The notes below the pieces were generated by a model. The model did no database searches, was not told where the DNA came from, and was given only the letters and a program-made list of their open reading frames with translations. From an uncultured Candidatus Saccharibacteria bacterium (lineage in GTDB: Bacteria > Patescibacteriota > Saccharimonadia > Saccharimonadales > Saccharimonadaceae), in NCBI GenBank assembly GCA_937906385.1, contig CALCYQ010000004.1, positions 124,001 to 188,000 on the forward strand: a stretch of DNA of 64,000 bases, given 5' to 3'. A program made the translations under genes and the position numbers. Below, in pieces: positions 16,237 through 25,281 of this stretch (position 1 is the stretch's first letter; every line of letters begins with the position of its first letter).

Positions 16237-18040
16237 GTTCCGCCGCCACCACATCGTGCAAATTGCGAAATAGTTGGCAATGATTCACTGCTAGTTCCGC
16301 TTCAGTTGGCCAGGCCCGATCAGAAGCGTCAATTTTCGACTTTACGCAGTACGCTCGGTAATTCGGCAAATCTTCACATTCGATAATATCGTCGCGCTCA
16401 TCGCCAATGCAGACCGTCTCGGCAGCACGCAGATTCTCGACGCCATACATCCCAACAAATTCATAACTACCATCCGCATTTAAATGATCTTTAAAGAAAT
16501 TCGCCTTGCGCCGGTCTGGCGTCGACCAGTAAATCGGCCGCATACCTAAGTTCCGCAGTAGTGGCTCCACTACAGCGGCATATTTTGCATCTTGGAATGC
16601 CTGTTCGCCATAAGTCAAAATCATCGCCTCTAGGTCGCTCCGCTCGTTGATTTTTCGTAGCAATTCGTCCGCGCCCGGCAATAAATATTCGCGGTAAATA
16701 TCGCTCGAAAGGCGCTCGATGAAATCCTCGTACACTTCTTTTGAAGTCACCGTACTATGGCGCTTAGTTAAAATCCTATCTAGCGCCACTGTTGGACTAA
16801 AGGTCGCATTGCGACCCGCCAAGCGCATTTTAACGTATTCGTTTTCGCTATCAAAATCCAGTTGATTAAACTTTGTATCGCGTGCTGTTAAATAATTCTG
16901 GTAGTCCAAATTCAGCTCGTCGCCCAAATGGTCCTGAAACTTATTCGCCGCTTTGCATAACGCATCGAACATCCGGCTCGTCTGAATTAGCGTCCGATCC
17001 ATATCAATCACATATAGCGTCTTTACCTCACGTACCGGTGCATCGTTATTCTCAAAGCTACCCAAAATGCATTGCGCCAAGCGCTTACTGTTATGACGAA
17101 TCAACGCGCGCTGGTTCGCCAAAGCATCAGACGAATTCGGATTCGCCCAAGCTTGTCGCGACAATAAATCGACACCACGTAACGTATAGTGGTGTTCGAC
17201 ATTTTCGTCCGGCAAAAGCACTGGATGTTCATCCTCCAAAGCATAGCGTTCTAGTAAGGCGGCGCCTGGCGTATTCGTGTTGTAGATCACTTCATCCAAG
17301 AATTCGCGCCCCGCCAACCGTTCGATTTCGTCCGCATAATCAACCACCGAAAAGTTCGGCGTGTGGCGGTTCTGATTCATCAAATTGCAAATGTAAATTT
17401 TCTTCGCACGCGACTGCGCGAGTGCGGCGCCAATGCCGCGAATTGAAAGGGAAGCACCCAAACTTTCGTAGAGACCGCCTGGCGCTAACACAATCAAATC
17501 TGCATCCGCAATTGCGCGCAAAGCCATCGGATTTGGCTCCGGTTCCGGCTCCAGACGCAACTTTGGTCGCGGATTTGCAAATTTTTCTTCGCGAATTTCG
17601 CGTTCATGCCAAATTTCACGTTCGCCATCGTCCGCCACTAACGTCACTTGATCGAGCGTAATTGGAATCACGCGATTATTGCCAATATCCAGCACGCGCG
17701 ATGCCTCGTCTACCGCCTCCGCAAAACTACCCGTCGTCTTTTCAAGCGCCGTCAGAAACAAGTTGCCAAATGAATGACCGCTCATTGAACCATCTTCGAA
17801 GCGGTAGTTAAACAAATCGCGCAGTTTCGGTGCATTCGATAAAGCCACTAAACATTGGCGCACATCACCCGGCGGCAACGCACCTAATTCGTCGCGTAAA
17901 ACACCTGTCGAACCGCCATCGTCCGCCATGCTCACTAGGGAAGTGATATTGCTGACATATTTTTTTAGCCCACGCAAAGTCACAAAACTGCCCGTACCAC
18001 CACCGATTACTACAATTTTCGGTTCGCGATTGTCGTTCAT
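16217..18040 (-). CDS. YvcK/CofD-like protein fused to a HAD-like domain
   Basis: 607 aa. Residues 1-330 are a YvcK-type protein (uridine-diphosphosugar-binding factor needed for gluconeogenic growth and cell shape in Bacillus): the N-terminal VVIGGGTGSFVTLRGLK, SMADDGGSTG, LPPGDVRQCLVALS and the GHSFGNLFLTAL segment are all present. From about residue 340 a HAD-superfamily domain follows: motif I DMDRTLIQT (D346, D348), motif II ILTYGEQA, and motif IV CIGDERDD. Ordinary YvcK proteins end at about 320-440 residues without a phosphatase-like domain, so this is a fusion. Its start overlaps the stop of the adenylate-kinase-like gene by one base (TGATG), so the two are coupled. Confidence 0.88.
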   Translation of the reverse strand: MNDNREPKIVVIGGGTGSFVTLRGLKKYVSNITSLVSMADDGGSTGVLRDELGALPPGDVRQCLVALSNAPKLRDLFNYRFEDGSMSGHSFGNLFLTALEKTTGSFAEAVDEASRVLDIGNNRVIPITLDQVTLVADDGEREIWHEREIREEKFANPRPKLRLEPEPEPNPMALRAIADADLIVLAPGGLYESLGASLSIRGIGAALAQSRAKKIYICNLMNQNRHTPNFSVVDYADEIERLAGREFLDEVIYNTNTPGAALLERYALEDEHPVLLPDENVEHHYTLRGVDLLSRQAWANPNSSDALANQRALIRHNSKRLAQCILGSFENNDAPVREVKTLYVIDMDRTLIQTSRMFDALCKAANKFQDHLGDELNLDYQNYLTARDTKFNQLDFDSENEYVKMRLAGRNATFSPTVALDRILTKRHSTVTSKEVYEDFIERLSSDIYREYLLPGADELLRKINERSDLEAMILTYGEQAFQDAKYAAVVEPLLRNLGMRPIYWSTPDRRKANFFKDHLNADGSYEFVGMYGVENLRAAETVCIGDERDDIIECEDLPNYRAYCVKSKIDASDRAWPTEAELAVNHCQLFRNLHDVVAAEQKIQSV

Positions 18041-18720
18041 CAGCTACCTTGCGAAATTAATAAATCCAAAACGTCTGCAAGATCAATTTTCAACGCCGCA
18101 TTGCCTTCGACTACATCGCCAATTTGCGTTTTGTTTTGGGCCGCAACCGTGATTTGATGTTCGGACATTTTCTTAAATTGTTTGCGTCGCACTAGGCCCC
18201 ACTCGCCAAGCACTTCCGCGATGCGCTCTGAGACATCTTCTGGTGTGCCAAGTCCATCAACTTCACGCACTGGAATATTTTCTTGACTTAGAGCCCGCAT
18301 AATACCCGTAATTGAGCGGTCATAGGCCTCATTGCGGCGCTCAATCGCCGCACGTGTATCATCCACGCGCTTGCGCGCCATCAAACGCTTCCAAAGTTCA
18401 CCATGCGGCACGCGCAAAATAATTGCACCTTTGATTTTATCTATTTGTTTATTATCAATCAGCCAACGCACTTGGCGCAAATCCGTCGGGAAACCATCTA
18501 GCACTGCGCTGAAATTCGCGCTCGCCATGGCATTTTTCATCATTTGATTCATAACTTTTTCATCAACGTACATGCCATGCTCTAGTGCAAAAGTAACTTC
18601 GCGATTATGCATCGACATCAACAAATCCCGATAAGATAGCCATTGCCAGCCATATTTATGCGACAACAAACGCCCTTGTTCACTTTTGCCACTACCCGGC
18701 GCCCCAAAAAGCGTAATCAT
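18040..18720 (-). CDS. adenylate kinase-like P-loop kinase
   Basis: 226 aa. Walker A GAPGSGKS at residues 6-13, the NMP-binding region (LSYRDLLMSM, then LDGFPTDLRQV), and a LID-like arginine segment (RLMARKRVDDTRAAIERR). This matches adenylate/nucleoside-monophosphate kinases, but the sequence is diverged and carries an extra 50-residue C-terminus (from about residue 175). It may not be the housekeeping adk. It is the first gene of a two-gene unit with the YvcK-HAD fusion. Confidence 0.75.
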   Translation of the reverse strand: MITLFGAPGSGKSEQGRLLSHKYGWQWLSYRDLLMSMHNREVTFALEHGMYVDEKVMNQMMKNAMASANFSAVLDGFPTDLRQVRWLIDNKQIDKIKGAIILRVPHGELWKRLMARKRVDDTRAAIERRNEAYDRSITGIMRALSQENIPVREVDGLGTPEDVSERIAEVLGEWGLVRRKQFKKMSEHQITVAAQNKTQIGDVVEGNAALKIDLADVLDLLISQGS

Positions 18721-18782
18721 AACCTTATGATAACACAGAAGCGCTATCGATATTTTATTGAAATTATGGTAAAATATCCGAC

Positions 18783-21671
18783 ATGGACGCTATCCTTCAC
18801 TTCTTTATGATGCCTATCGTCTGGATACCGATAGTCGTTATCTTAGTGATTTTAACTATCCGCAACCGCAAAAAGATCAATCGTCTCCAAATTCTCAACG
18901 TGGAGAGCGTGATTTTGATGATGGAAATTCCGAAGGACAACGACAAAAAAGAGCTGGCCGCCGAGCAGCTATTTGCCTCTTTGCATGGCATTTTACGCGA
19001 CGCGAGCGAGCTTAAAAGTTCCGGTGGCGTGCAAGAGCATCTTTCGTTCGAAATTGCCTCCACGGGCAACCAAATCCGCTTCTTCGTCTGGGTACCAAAA
19101 GTGCTCCAATCTTTCGTAGAAGGGCAGATTTATTCCCAATATCCGAGTGTACAAATCTACCGCATGAAAGAAGATTACGTCGATCGCCGCGATAAGTATC
19201 CGGTCACCTATTCTTCCGAAATTACTTTGAGTGAGAATGAAGCTCTACCAATCAAGACCTTCGAATCTTTCGAGGTTGATCCGCTCGCCGGCATCACTGG
19301 CACACTCGCCAAGCTCAATCCAAACGGCGGTGAAGAACTCTGGATGCAAATTCTTTGTCGTCCAATTTCCGATGATTGGCACAAAAAGTCCGACCAGTGG
19401 ATCAAGTCCGTCAAATCTGGCAAAACTTTCGATTTCTTCCATATCGACTGGCAATGGCTCGTAGAGGTTTTAGCAGCTTTGTGGCGCCCGCCAGAGGGCG
19501 GCACGGCACAGCCGGCGAAAGTCGAGCTCTCCGAACGCGATAAGACTCGCGTCGCCAAAGCCGAAGAAAAAGCTACTAAGCTTGGCTACCAAGTTAAGAT
19601 CCGCCTCGCTTACGTTGGTCAAGACGAAATGAACGCCAAACTCAACATGCAGGCGCTAGTTGGTACTTTCAAACAGTTTAACTCCACCAACCTCAATGGT
19701 TTTAAGATGACTGGCGCCAGCTTCGACAAGAACGCACTTGACGCTTACAAATCCCGTCAGTTTACTGACGAGGGCTTCATTCTGAATATTTCCGAGCTCG
19801 CTTCAGTTTATCACTTACCACACACCAACGTGGAAACGCCAAATATCGTCTGGGCTTCCAGCAAAACCGCCGAGCCGCCAGCCAAGTTGCCAATGCTCAC
19901 CGGTAATCCAAGCTTCGACGAGAATATTTCCGCTTTCGGCTTGACCGATTTCCGTGGCATTAAACATCAGTTCGGCATGTTCCGCCGCGACCGCTCCCGC
20001 CACGTCTATATTATTGGTCAGACTGGCTCTGGTAAATCTGGTCTTTTGACCCTCTTCGCGCTCAGCGATATTTATCACAACCAGGGCTATTGTATTATTG
20101 ATCCACACGGCGACCTTGCCATCGATAACTTGAAATTCATTCCAGAATCGCGCATTAAAGATGTCGTCTACTTCAACCCAGCCGATACTCAATTCCCAAT
20201 GGCCTTCAACCCACTCGAAGTTTACGACCCGGCCCGCAAGCCAAATATTTCCTCCGAAGTTATTGGCGTACTAAAACGCATGTTCGGCGATTCTTGGGGC
20301 CCACGTCTTGAACATATCTTGCGCTACACTTTACTCGCCTTGCTCGACCGCCCATATACGACTTTGCTCGACGTGTCGCGCATGCTAACCGATAAAGAGT
20401 TCCGCAAAGAAACTCTCGAATACTGTCAGGACGTCACCGTGTTGCAATTCTGGAAGCAAGAGTTCGGCTCCTGGGGCGAGAAGCAGGTTACCGAATCCGT
20501 CGCACCTATTCTTAATAAGGTCGGCGCTTTCACGGCTAACCCAATTATTCGTAATATTATTGGCCAACCAAAATCCAGCTTCAATATTCGTCAGATTATG
20601 GATGAGGGTAAGATCCTCGTCGTCAACCTTTCAAAGGGTCTGATTGGCGAAGATAACGCCGCCATTCTTGGTGCCTTCTTAGTTACCAAAGTTCAGCTCG
20701 CCGCCATGAGTCGCTCGGATATTCCAAATGTTGACGACCGCCGCCCATTCTATCTCTACGTAGATGAGTTCCAGAACTTTGCTACCGACTCCTTCGCCGT
20801 GATTCTATCTGAGGCCCGCAAATATGGCCTTAACCTCACGGTGGCTAACCAGTACACTTCACAGATGACCGATTCCGTCCGCGATGCTGTCTTCGGCAAC
20901 GTTGGTACTACAATCAGCTTCCGCGTTTCCGCCGACGATGCACCAATCCTGGCCAAACAGTTCGAGCCAGTCTTCGAAGCACAGGATCTGCTTAATCTCA
21001 ACAACCGTCACTTCGTAGTCTCTATGATTATCAACGGCGAAAAAACTCCGGCCTTCAGTGCTACTACGCTCAGTATTCCAAAACCACCGAACGATCTAAT
21101 GCCGCGCATCGTAAAATATTCGCGCATGACTTACGCCCGCACCCGCGAGGAAGTTGAAAACGAGATTCGCGCCAATATTGAAGCGGCAGAGAAGTGGAAG
21201 AAAGATCTTTCTGATAGTGGTCGCGAAGCCGGCGAACGGGGTAGTGCACCAAAAGAGAAGCCAAGCTATGCTTTCGTGCCAACCCCACAACAAGATTTCC
21301 GCAAGCAAAAAATTTCACCAAATGCCGCCGAGGGCGGGGAAGAGTCTGGTAATGGTCTAAAGAACCTTGGTAAAATCGTCGCAGAACAGGCCCAGAAGGC
21401 CCAGAAAGCCGAGTCTGAGAATGAGAGTCCAAATATCCACCTGGAGCAATATGTGCCCGAAATCGAACCAGAAGAGGCCCCAGACGACGAAGTGGAAGAA
21501 GAAGATGACGACGAAATCGTCAACGACAAGCCAATGATTACTGGCAGCAACCGCACAACCGTCGAAGTCAAACAAGCCCCTCAGAGCGCGCGTAACAACG
21601 GTAACCGTAAAAAACGTAACCGTAATCGCAATAAGAATAAAAACCGCTCACAGAGCCAACCAGAGGCCTAA
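18783..21671 (+). CDS. VirD4/TraG-like membrane ATPase
   Basis: 962 aa. One N-terminal membrane helix (about residues 5-25), a roughly 350-residue N-domain of unknown role, then a FtsK/TraG-type ATPase: Walker A GQTGSGKS (412-419), Walker B VDEFQ (about 660-664), the CIIDPHGD motif and the helicase-like LTVANQYTSQM. The C-terminal 180 residues are disordered, first acidic (DDEVEEEDDDE) and finally strongly basic (KKRNRNRNKNKNRSQ), fit for nucleic-acid contact. TAAAAT at 18770-18775 lies seven bases before the ATG and no SD exists. There are no relaxase or VirB genes nearby, so it is an orphan coupling-protein homologue, a kind frequent in CPR chromosomes. Confidence 0.85.
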   Translation: MDAILHFFMMPIVWIPIVVILVILTIRNRKKINRLQILNVESVILMMEIPKDNDKKELAAEQLFASLHGILRDASELKSSGGVQEHLSFEIASTGNQIRFFVWVPKVLQSFVEGQIYSQYPSVQIYRMKEDYVDRRDKYPVTYSSEITLSENEALPIKTFESFEVDPLAGITGTLAKLNPNGGEELWMQILCRPISDDWHKKSDQWIKSVKSGKTFDFFHIDWQWLVEVLAALWRPPEGGTAQPAKVELSERDKTRVAKAEEKATKLGYQVKIRLAYVGQDEMNAKLNMQALVGTFKQFNSTNLNGFKMTGASFDKNALDAYKSRQFTDEGFILNISELASVYHLPHTNVETPNIVWASSKTAEPPAKLPMLTGNPSFDENISAFGLTDFRGIKHQFGMFRRDRSRHVYIIGQTGSGKSGLLTLFALSDIYHNQGYCIIDPHGDLAIDNLKFIPESRIKDVVYFNPADTQFPMAFNPLEVYDPARKPNISSEVIGVLKRMFGDSWGPRLEHILRYTLLALLDRPYTTLLDVSRMLTDKEFRKETLEYCQDVTVLQFWKQEFGSWGEKQVTESVAPILNKVGAFTANPIIRNIIGQPKSSFNIRQIMDEGKILVVNLSKGLIGEDNAAILGAFLVTKVQLAAMSRSDIPNVDDRRPFYLYVDEFQNFATDSFAVILSEARKYGLNLTVANQYTSQMTDSVRDAVFGNVGTTISFRVSADDAPILAKQFEPVFEAQDLLNLNNRHFVVSMIINGEKTPAFSATTLSIPKPPNDLMPRIVKYSRMTYARTREEVENEIRANIEAAEKWKKDLSDSGREAGERGSAPKEKPSYAFVPTPQQDFRKQKISPNAAEGGEESGNGLKNLGKIVAEQAQKAQKAESENESPNIHLEQYVPEIEPEEAPDDEVEEEDDDEIVNDKPMITGSNRTTVEVKQAPQSARNNGNRKKRNRNRNKNKNRSQSQPEA

Positions 21672-21684
21672 AATAACATATTAA

Positions 21685-21715
21685 ATACTCCCCCATAGCA
21701 GCGGGGAGTATTTTT
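21685..21715 (+). terminator. terminator after the VirD4-like gene
   Basis: AATACTCCCC (21685-21694) pairs with GGGGAGTATT (21703-21712), followed by TTT. Confidence 0.85.
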
Positions 21716-21749
21716 ATGTATGCCGCGTCTGCTATTTATTAGCCCTAAA

Positions 21750-21778
21750 AAACTCCCCCTAGAGAGAGGGGGGAGTTT
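21750..21778 (-). terminator. terminator of the NPQTGD surface protein
   Basis: On the minus strand AACTCCCCC pairs with GGGGGAGTT (21751-21777) next to a T run; it serves the gene ending at 21802. Confidence 0.8.
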
Positions 21779-21801
21779 CATATCAGAGTAAGGTCAACTC
21801 T

Positions 21802-23355
21802 TTAGCGACGCTTGAGACCCTTGAAGGCAAACGCGCCAGCTGAAAGCACTACGAATGCAGCGACTGCTGCGTAGAGCTTAATTTCATCACCAGTTTGTGG
21901 GTTGGTGGTACCGTTGGTCGCAGTAACCTTTGCCATACGTAGGTAAGTACCATTCATCGAACCGGAGACATTATAGTTGGAAGTGGATTCCGTAGAACCG
22001 CCGACACCAGCTAATGAGCCATCCGTCAGGAGAACTACGTCATTAATCGTTTCGCCATCAGCCAGCTGATAGCTATAAACGTCCTCTAATTGTGGTGACA
22101 GACGGCGCAAGGAATTAGTCGTCGTATCCATAACCGTAAAACCATCAAGGAAGGTTGGTTCATCAACGCCACCGTTCTCAATTGCATCCATGTCAAAGAT
22201 TTCGTCGACACTCTTGGCGGCAATTTGATTACCAGAATTGTCATAGCTCACAATCTGCATGGTTAGTTCGTCAGACGTATCGTCGAAAGTATAGGCAAGG
22301 GCCATAATATTGCCATTATCGTCGGTCGAAAGTGGAGCGACAAATTCCATCGCTTCATCGCTGGTGGCAGGAATAGTAACGATTGGTGTAATCGTCTTCA
22401 AATCCGGCGAAATTTCGACAATTTCAACCGTATAAGACGCCTGCTCATCGCCAGTCTGTTCATCAACCGTATATTCAGTCGTAATGCGAGCCGTTAAGAA
22501 ACCATTTTCACTCTTAACTAGACCCTTTGACAAGCCGCTACCGATAAGATCGTTACCGATGTAAGTTGTAGTATTTTCATCCTCAGCGTATTTGTCGATA
22601 CCGCGGATATAGTTACCATTTGCACCAAACACGGAGAGGCCATCATAACTACCGTAAGTAGTTGTGGTACCATCCTGGTTAACGATAGCGTCAATCAAAT
22701 AATCGCCATCAAGGTCTAACTGACCAGTAATGCCTTCGGAGCCATCCGTCTTGCTCATCGTATGTACAGTACCATCTGCTGTAATTAAACGATAATCATT
22801 GTTGGTTTCGCCAACTGCAACTGGCATCACACCATTTTCAACTGGCGTCAACCATTCCTTGGTACCATCTTGTTTGAATTTAGCCGCGTAATCGACACAA
22901 CTATAGAAATAGTAGTAATCATCACTAGCACCACGGCCACCTTCTTCGTCGGCTACAACCTTCGTAGTGCCAGCACTATTTAGTTCTTCAACACTGCCAC
23001 CACTATTGCCGCAGAACTCTTCGATTAGCGAGCCGTCCGTGTTCCACCAAACGGAGTCTGGATGCGCCTCGAAATAATCAAGACACTCTTGCATATCAGT
23101 AGCTTCACCATAATAGTTGCTACCATATTTATCTAGCCTGACGTCACCCATTTCTTCTTTAAAGCAGCCCACTGTTTGACCGCCGGCAATGTAGCCACCA
23201 TCACTTGTGGCTTCAATCACCCAGTTATAAGTATCTGCATCGTCGATCTGACCTACGCTGTTTGCGTAGTCCAGAGGATCTGTCGCGAATGCGCTCGAGA
23301 CAGACAAAACGCCGGCCGACAGTACGGCACCGACGCCAATAATTGCTCTCTTCAT
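21802..23355 (-). CDS. sortase-anchored surface protein (NPQTGD)
   Basis: 517 aa. Sec signal peptide (residues 1-24, cleavage after SSAFA), then a secreted region that begins with an ATSDGGYIAGGQT block like those of beta-propeller repeat proteins and holds several paired cysteines (GCFKEE, MQECLDYF, EEFCGN, YSCVDY). The C-terminus is a cell-wall sorting signal: NPQTGDE, a 20-residue hydrophobic stretch, and final KRR. A sortase encoded at 60065 could process it. The promoter is TTGACT, 17 bp, TAATAA, followed by two AAAAGGTCAAA repeats, the second acting as SD. It is a paralogue of the next gene. The ligand is unknown. Confidence 0.85.
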   Translation of the reverse strand: MKRAIIGVGAVLSAGVLSVSSAFATDPLDYANSVGQIDDADTYNWVIEATSDGGYIAGGQTVGCFKEEMGDVRLDKYGSNYYGEATDMQECLDYFEAHPDSVWWNTDGSLIEEFCGNSGGSVEELNSAGTTKVVADEEGGRGASDDYYYFYSCVDYAAKFKQDGTKEWLTPVENGVMPVAVGETNNDYRLITADGTVHTMSKTDGSEGITGQLDLDGDYLIDAIVNQDGTTTTYGSYDGLSVFGANGNYIRGIDKYAEDENTTTYIGNDLIGSGLSKGLVKSENGFLTARITTEYTVDEQTGDEQASYTVEIVEISPDLKTITPIVTIPATSDEAMEFVAPLSTDDNGNIMALAYTFDDTSDELTMQIVSYDNSGNQIAAKSVDEIFDMDAIENGGVDEPTFLDGFTVMDTTTNSLRRLSPQLEDVYSYQLADGETINDVVLLTDGSLAGVGGSTESTSNYNVSGSMNGTYLRMAKVTATNGTTNPQTGDEIKLYAAVAAFVVLSAGAFAFKGLKRR

Positions 23356-23428
23356 ATTAATTTGACCTTTTTATTTTGACCTTTTGTAAATCTATTATTA
23401 GCATAAACGGAATCGAAAGTCAACAAAA

Positions 23429-23452
23429 ACTCCCCTGCCAGAGCAGGGGAGT
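23429..23452 (-). terminator. terminator between the two paralogues
   Basis: ACTCCCCTGC (23429-23438), loop CAGA, GCAGGGGAGT (23443-23452), with a T tract on the minus strand. Confidence 0.88.
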
Positions 23453-23471
23453 GACAAGACTGGGTCAATTA

Positions 23472-25121
23472 TTAGCGGCGCTTTGTGATCAATACACCCA
23501 AACCGGCCGCAACAATCGCAGCAAACACGCTGGAGATGGCAAAGATATTTACATCATCACCAGTTTGTGGGTTCGTCGTATCAGACGCAGCTTTCGTGGC
23601 GGCTAAGCGGAGATAAGTACCGTTCACGTTACCATCTACCGTGTAGTTGTCAGTTGAAGCCGTAGAGAGGCCAACCGCAGCCATCGAAGAGTCGGTCAAG
23701 ACTACTGCGTCATAGACCATCTCACCATCACCGAGATCGTAGCTGTCAATCTCAGTCAAATCAGCGTTGTAGCGCGTGAGCTTCTTCGTAACTGGATCAA
23801 CTATTGTTAAATTATCCAAGATTAATGGCATATCGTCATAATCATCGGGATCAATAGTCATCATCTCATCAAGCGGCTTAGCGGCAATCGCTTCACCATC
23901 TTTATTAATAGTAACCATCATAGGGGTATATTCATCTTCATCCTCGTCGTAAGCTACAACAATCAACGCTACATCGCCTTCCGGAGTAGCCGATACAGCA
24001 TATATCGCATCGACGCCCTCGAGATCATCTTCAGTAAGCGACGCAATTGTAGTAACGGTCTCAAGATCATTTGAAACTTTTACGATATTAAGAGACTCTT
24101 CCCAGATTTCTTCACCAGTATCTGGATCAGTACCAGTCATTTCCCAGTGATTACTCGTAATGATGAAACCATCATCCGTACGCACAATTGGACGACCAAC
24201 TGGCGAACTGTAAACATCATATTCGTCATAGGTAGTATCGGTTTCGACGTCGTCAAGTATTTTTCCACCTACACCTTCATCATCCATAATGCCGACACTG
24301 CCACTGCTCATTACGACTACAATCGAACCATCATTATTAATAATGGCATCATTAACACTATAAGCATCAGTGTAAATTTCATCTTCACCATCACCACTTG
24401 TCTTTGCGAAAGTATAAAGCATGCCATTTTCAGTAATCAGACGATAGTCAGAGCTCGTCTCGCCAACTGCAGCTGGCATATCGCCATTGCGGATCGTGGT
24501 GAGCCATTCTTTAGTACCATCTTGTTTAAACTTTGCAATGTAGTCTACGCAGTAATAATTGTAATATGCATTCTCGTCATATTCAGCTAAACGTACGGAT
24601 GGCAAAGTGCCAGAAAATGCTGCGGCGTCTCCACTTGCTTTAGGGCCACCATTGCCTGGGCGATAATAACCACAAATATCTTCCAACAGCGTGCCAGAAT
24701 CACTGCCAGCCGTCAAAGTTGCATCTTTCTTCGCAGCAGTAACCGCGTTAGTTGGCGTATCAACCTTGCCCTTGTAAGATCCGAGTTCTTCTGCGTAGGA
24801 ATGATCTTCGAAGTATTCTTCACACTCGGACATCATCACCGCGACAGCATCGTCAGGGATCCCGCGATTGATCCAACCGCCAGCAGCAACAGCACTCTTT
24901 TTTGCAACAGCGCCATATTCCTCTTTAAAACATTGCACCGTCTGACCACCAGCTACATAGCCACCGTCCGACGTCGCCTCAACCACGTAGTTCGCAGTAT
25001 CAGCCATATCTACCTAGCCGACGCTCATTGCGTAATCGAGACCATCAGCGAAAGCGCCGGTAGCCGACAATAAAGCCGTCGCCACTGTGGCGCCAACGCC
25101 AAACATAACTCTCTTGTTCAT
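23472..25121 (-). pseudogene. NPQTGD surface protein split by an in-frame amber codon
   Basis: Read from the ATG at 25121 (SD GAGG upstream) the protein begins with a complete signal peptide ending TGAFA and then DGLDYAMSVG, followed by TAG (25014-25016, codon 36) and, in the same frame, VDMADTANYVVEATSDGGY with 511 more codons starting from the ATG at 25007. The intact paralogue has Gln (SVGQIDDADT) at this place, so CAG to TAG explains the stop. Everything downstream is intact, including the cysteines and a C-terminal NPQTGDD, hydrophobic stretch and KRR. Without readthrough the mature domain would be made from 25007 without a signal peptide and could not be exported. It may be a recent pseudogene, a strain polymorphism, or a suppressible amber. 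Confidence 0.8.
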
Positions 25122-25158
25122 ATGTTTGTTTACCTCTTTTAATTGACCTTATGCTTAC

Positions 25159-25187
25159 ATTTAACCGCAAGCTTTTTCTATAGTCAA
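25159..25187 (-). promoter_or_regulatory. promoter of the split surface protein gene
   Basis: On the minus strand TTGACT (25187-25182), 17 bp, TTAAAT (25164-25159). It is intact, so the split gene is probably still transcribed. Confidence 0.65.
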
Positions 25188-25203
25188 GCATTATTTATAC
25201 TTA

Positions 25204-25232
25204 TTGACTTTACATAAGAATAATGGCATAAT
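25204..25232 (+). promoter_or_regulatory. promoter and leader hairpin of degV
   Basis: TTGACT (25204-25209), 17 bp, CATAAT (25227-25232). The leader then forms GAAC-ATACCA/TGGTAT-GTTC (about 25239-25263) just before the AAGGAGG site. Confidence 0.75.
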
Positions 25233-25281
25233 ATAGGGAACAGATACCAATCTGGTATAGTTCATTAAGGAGGAATAAAAT

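Noticed and set aside
16873..17661. 262-aa plus-strand ORF inside the YvcK-HAD gene
   Set aside because: Shadow ORF: arginine/proline/histidine-rich, no SD, while the minus-strand YvcK motifs are clear.
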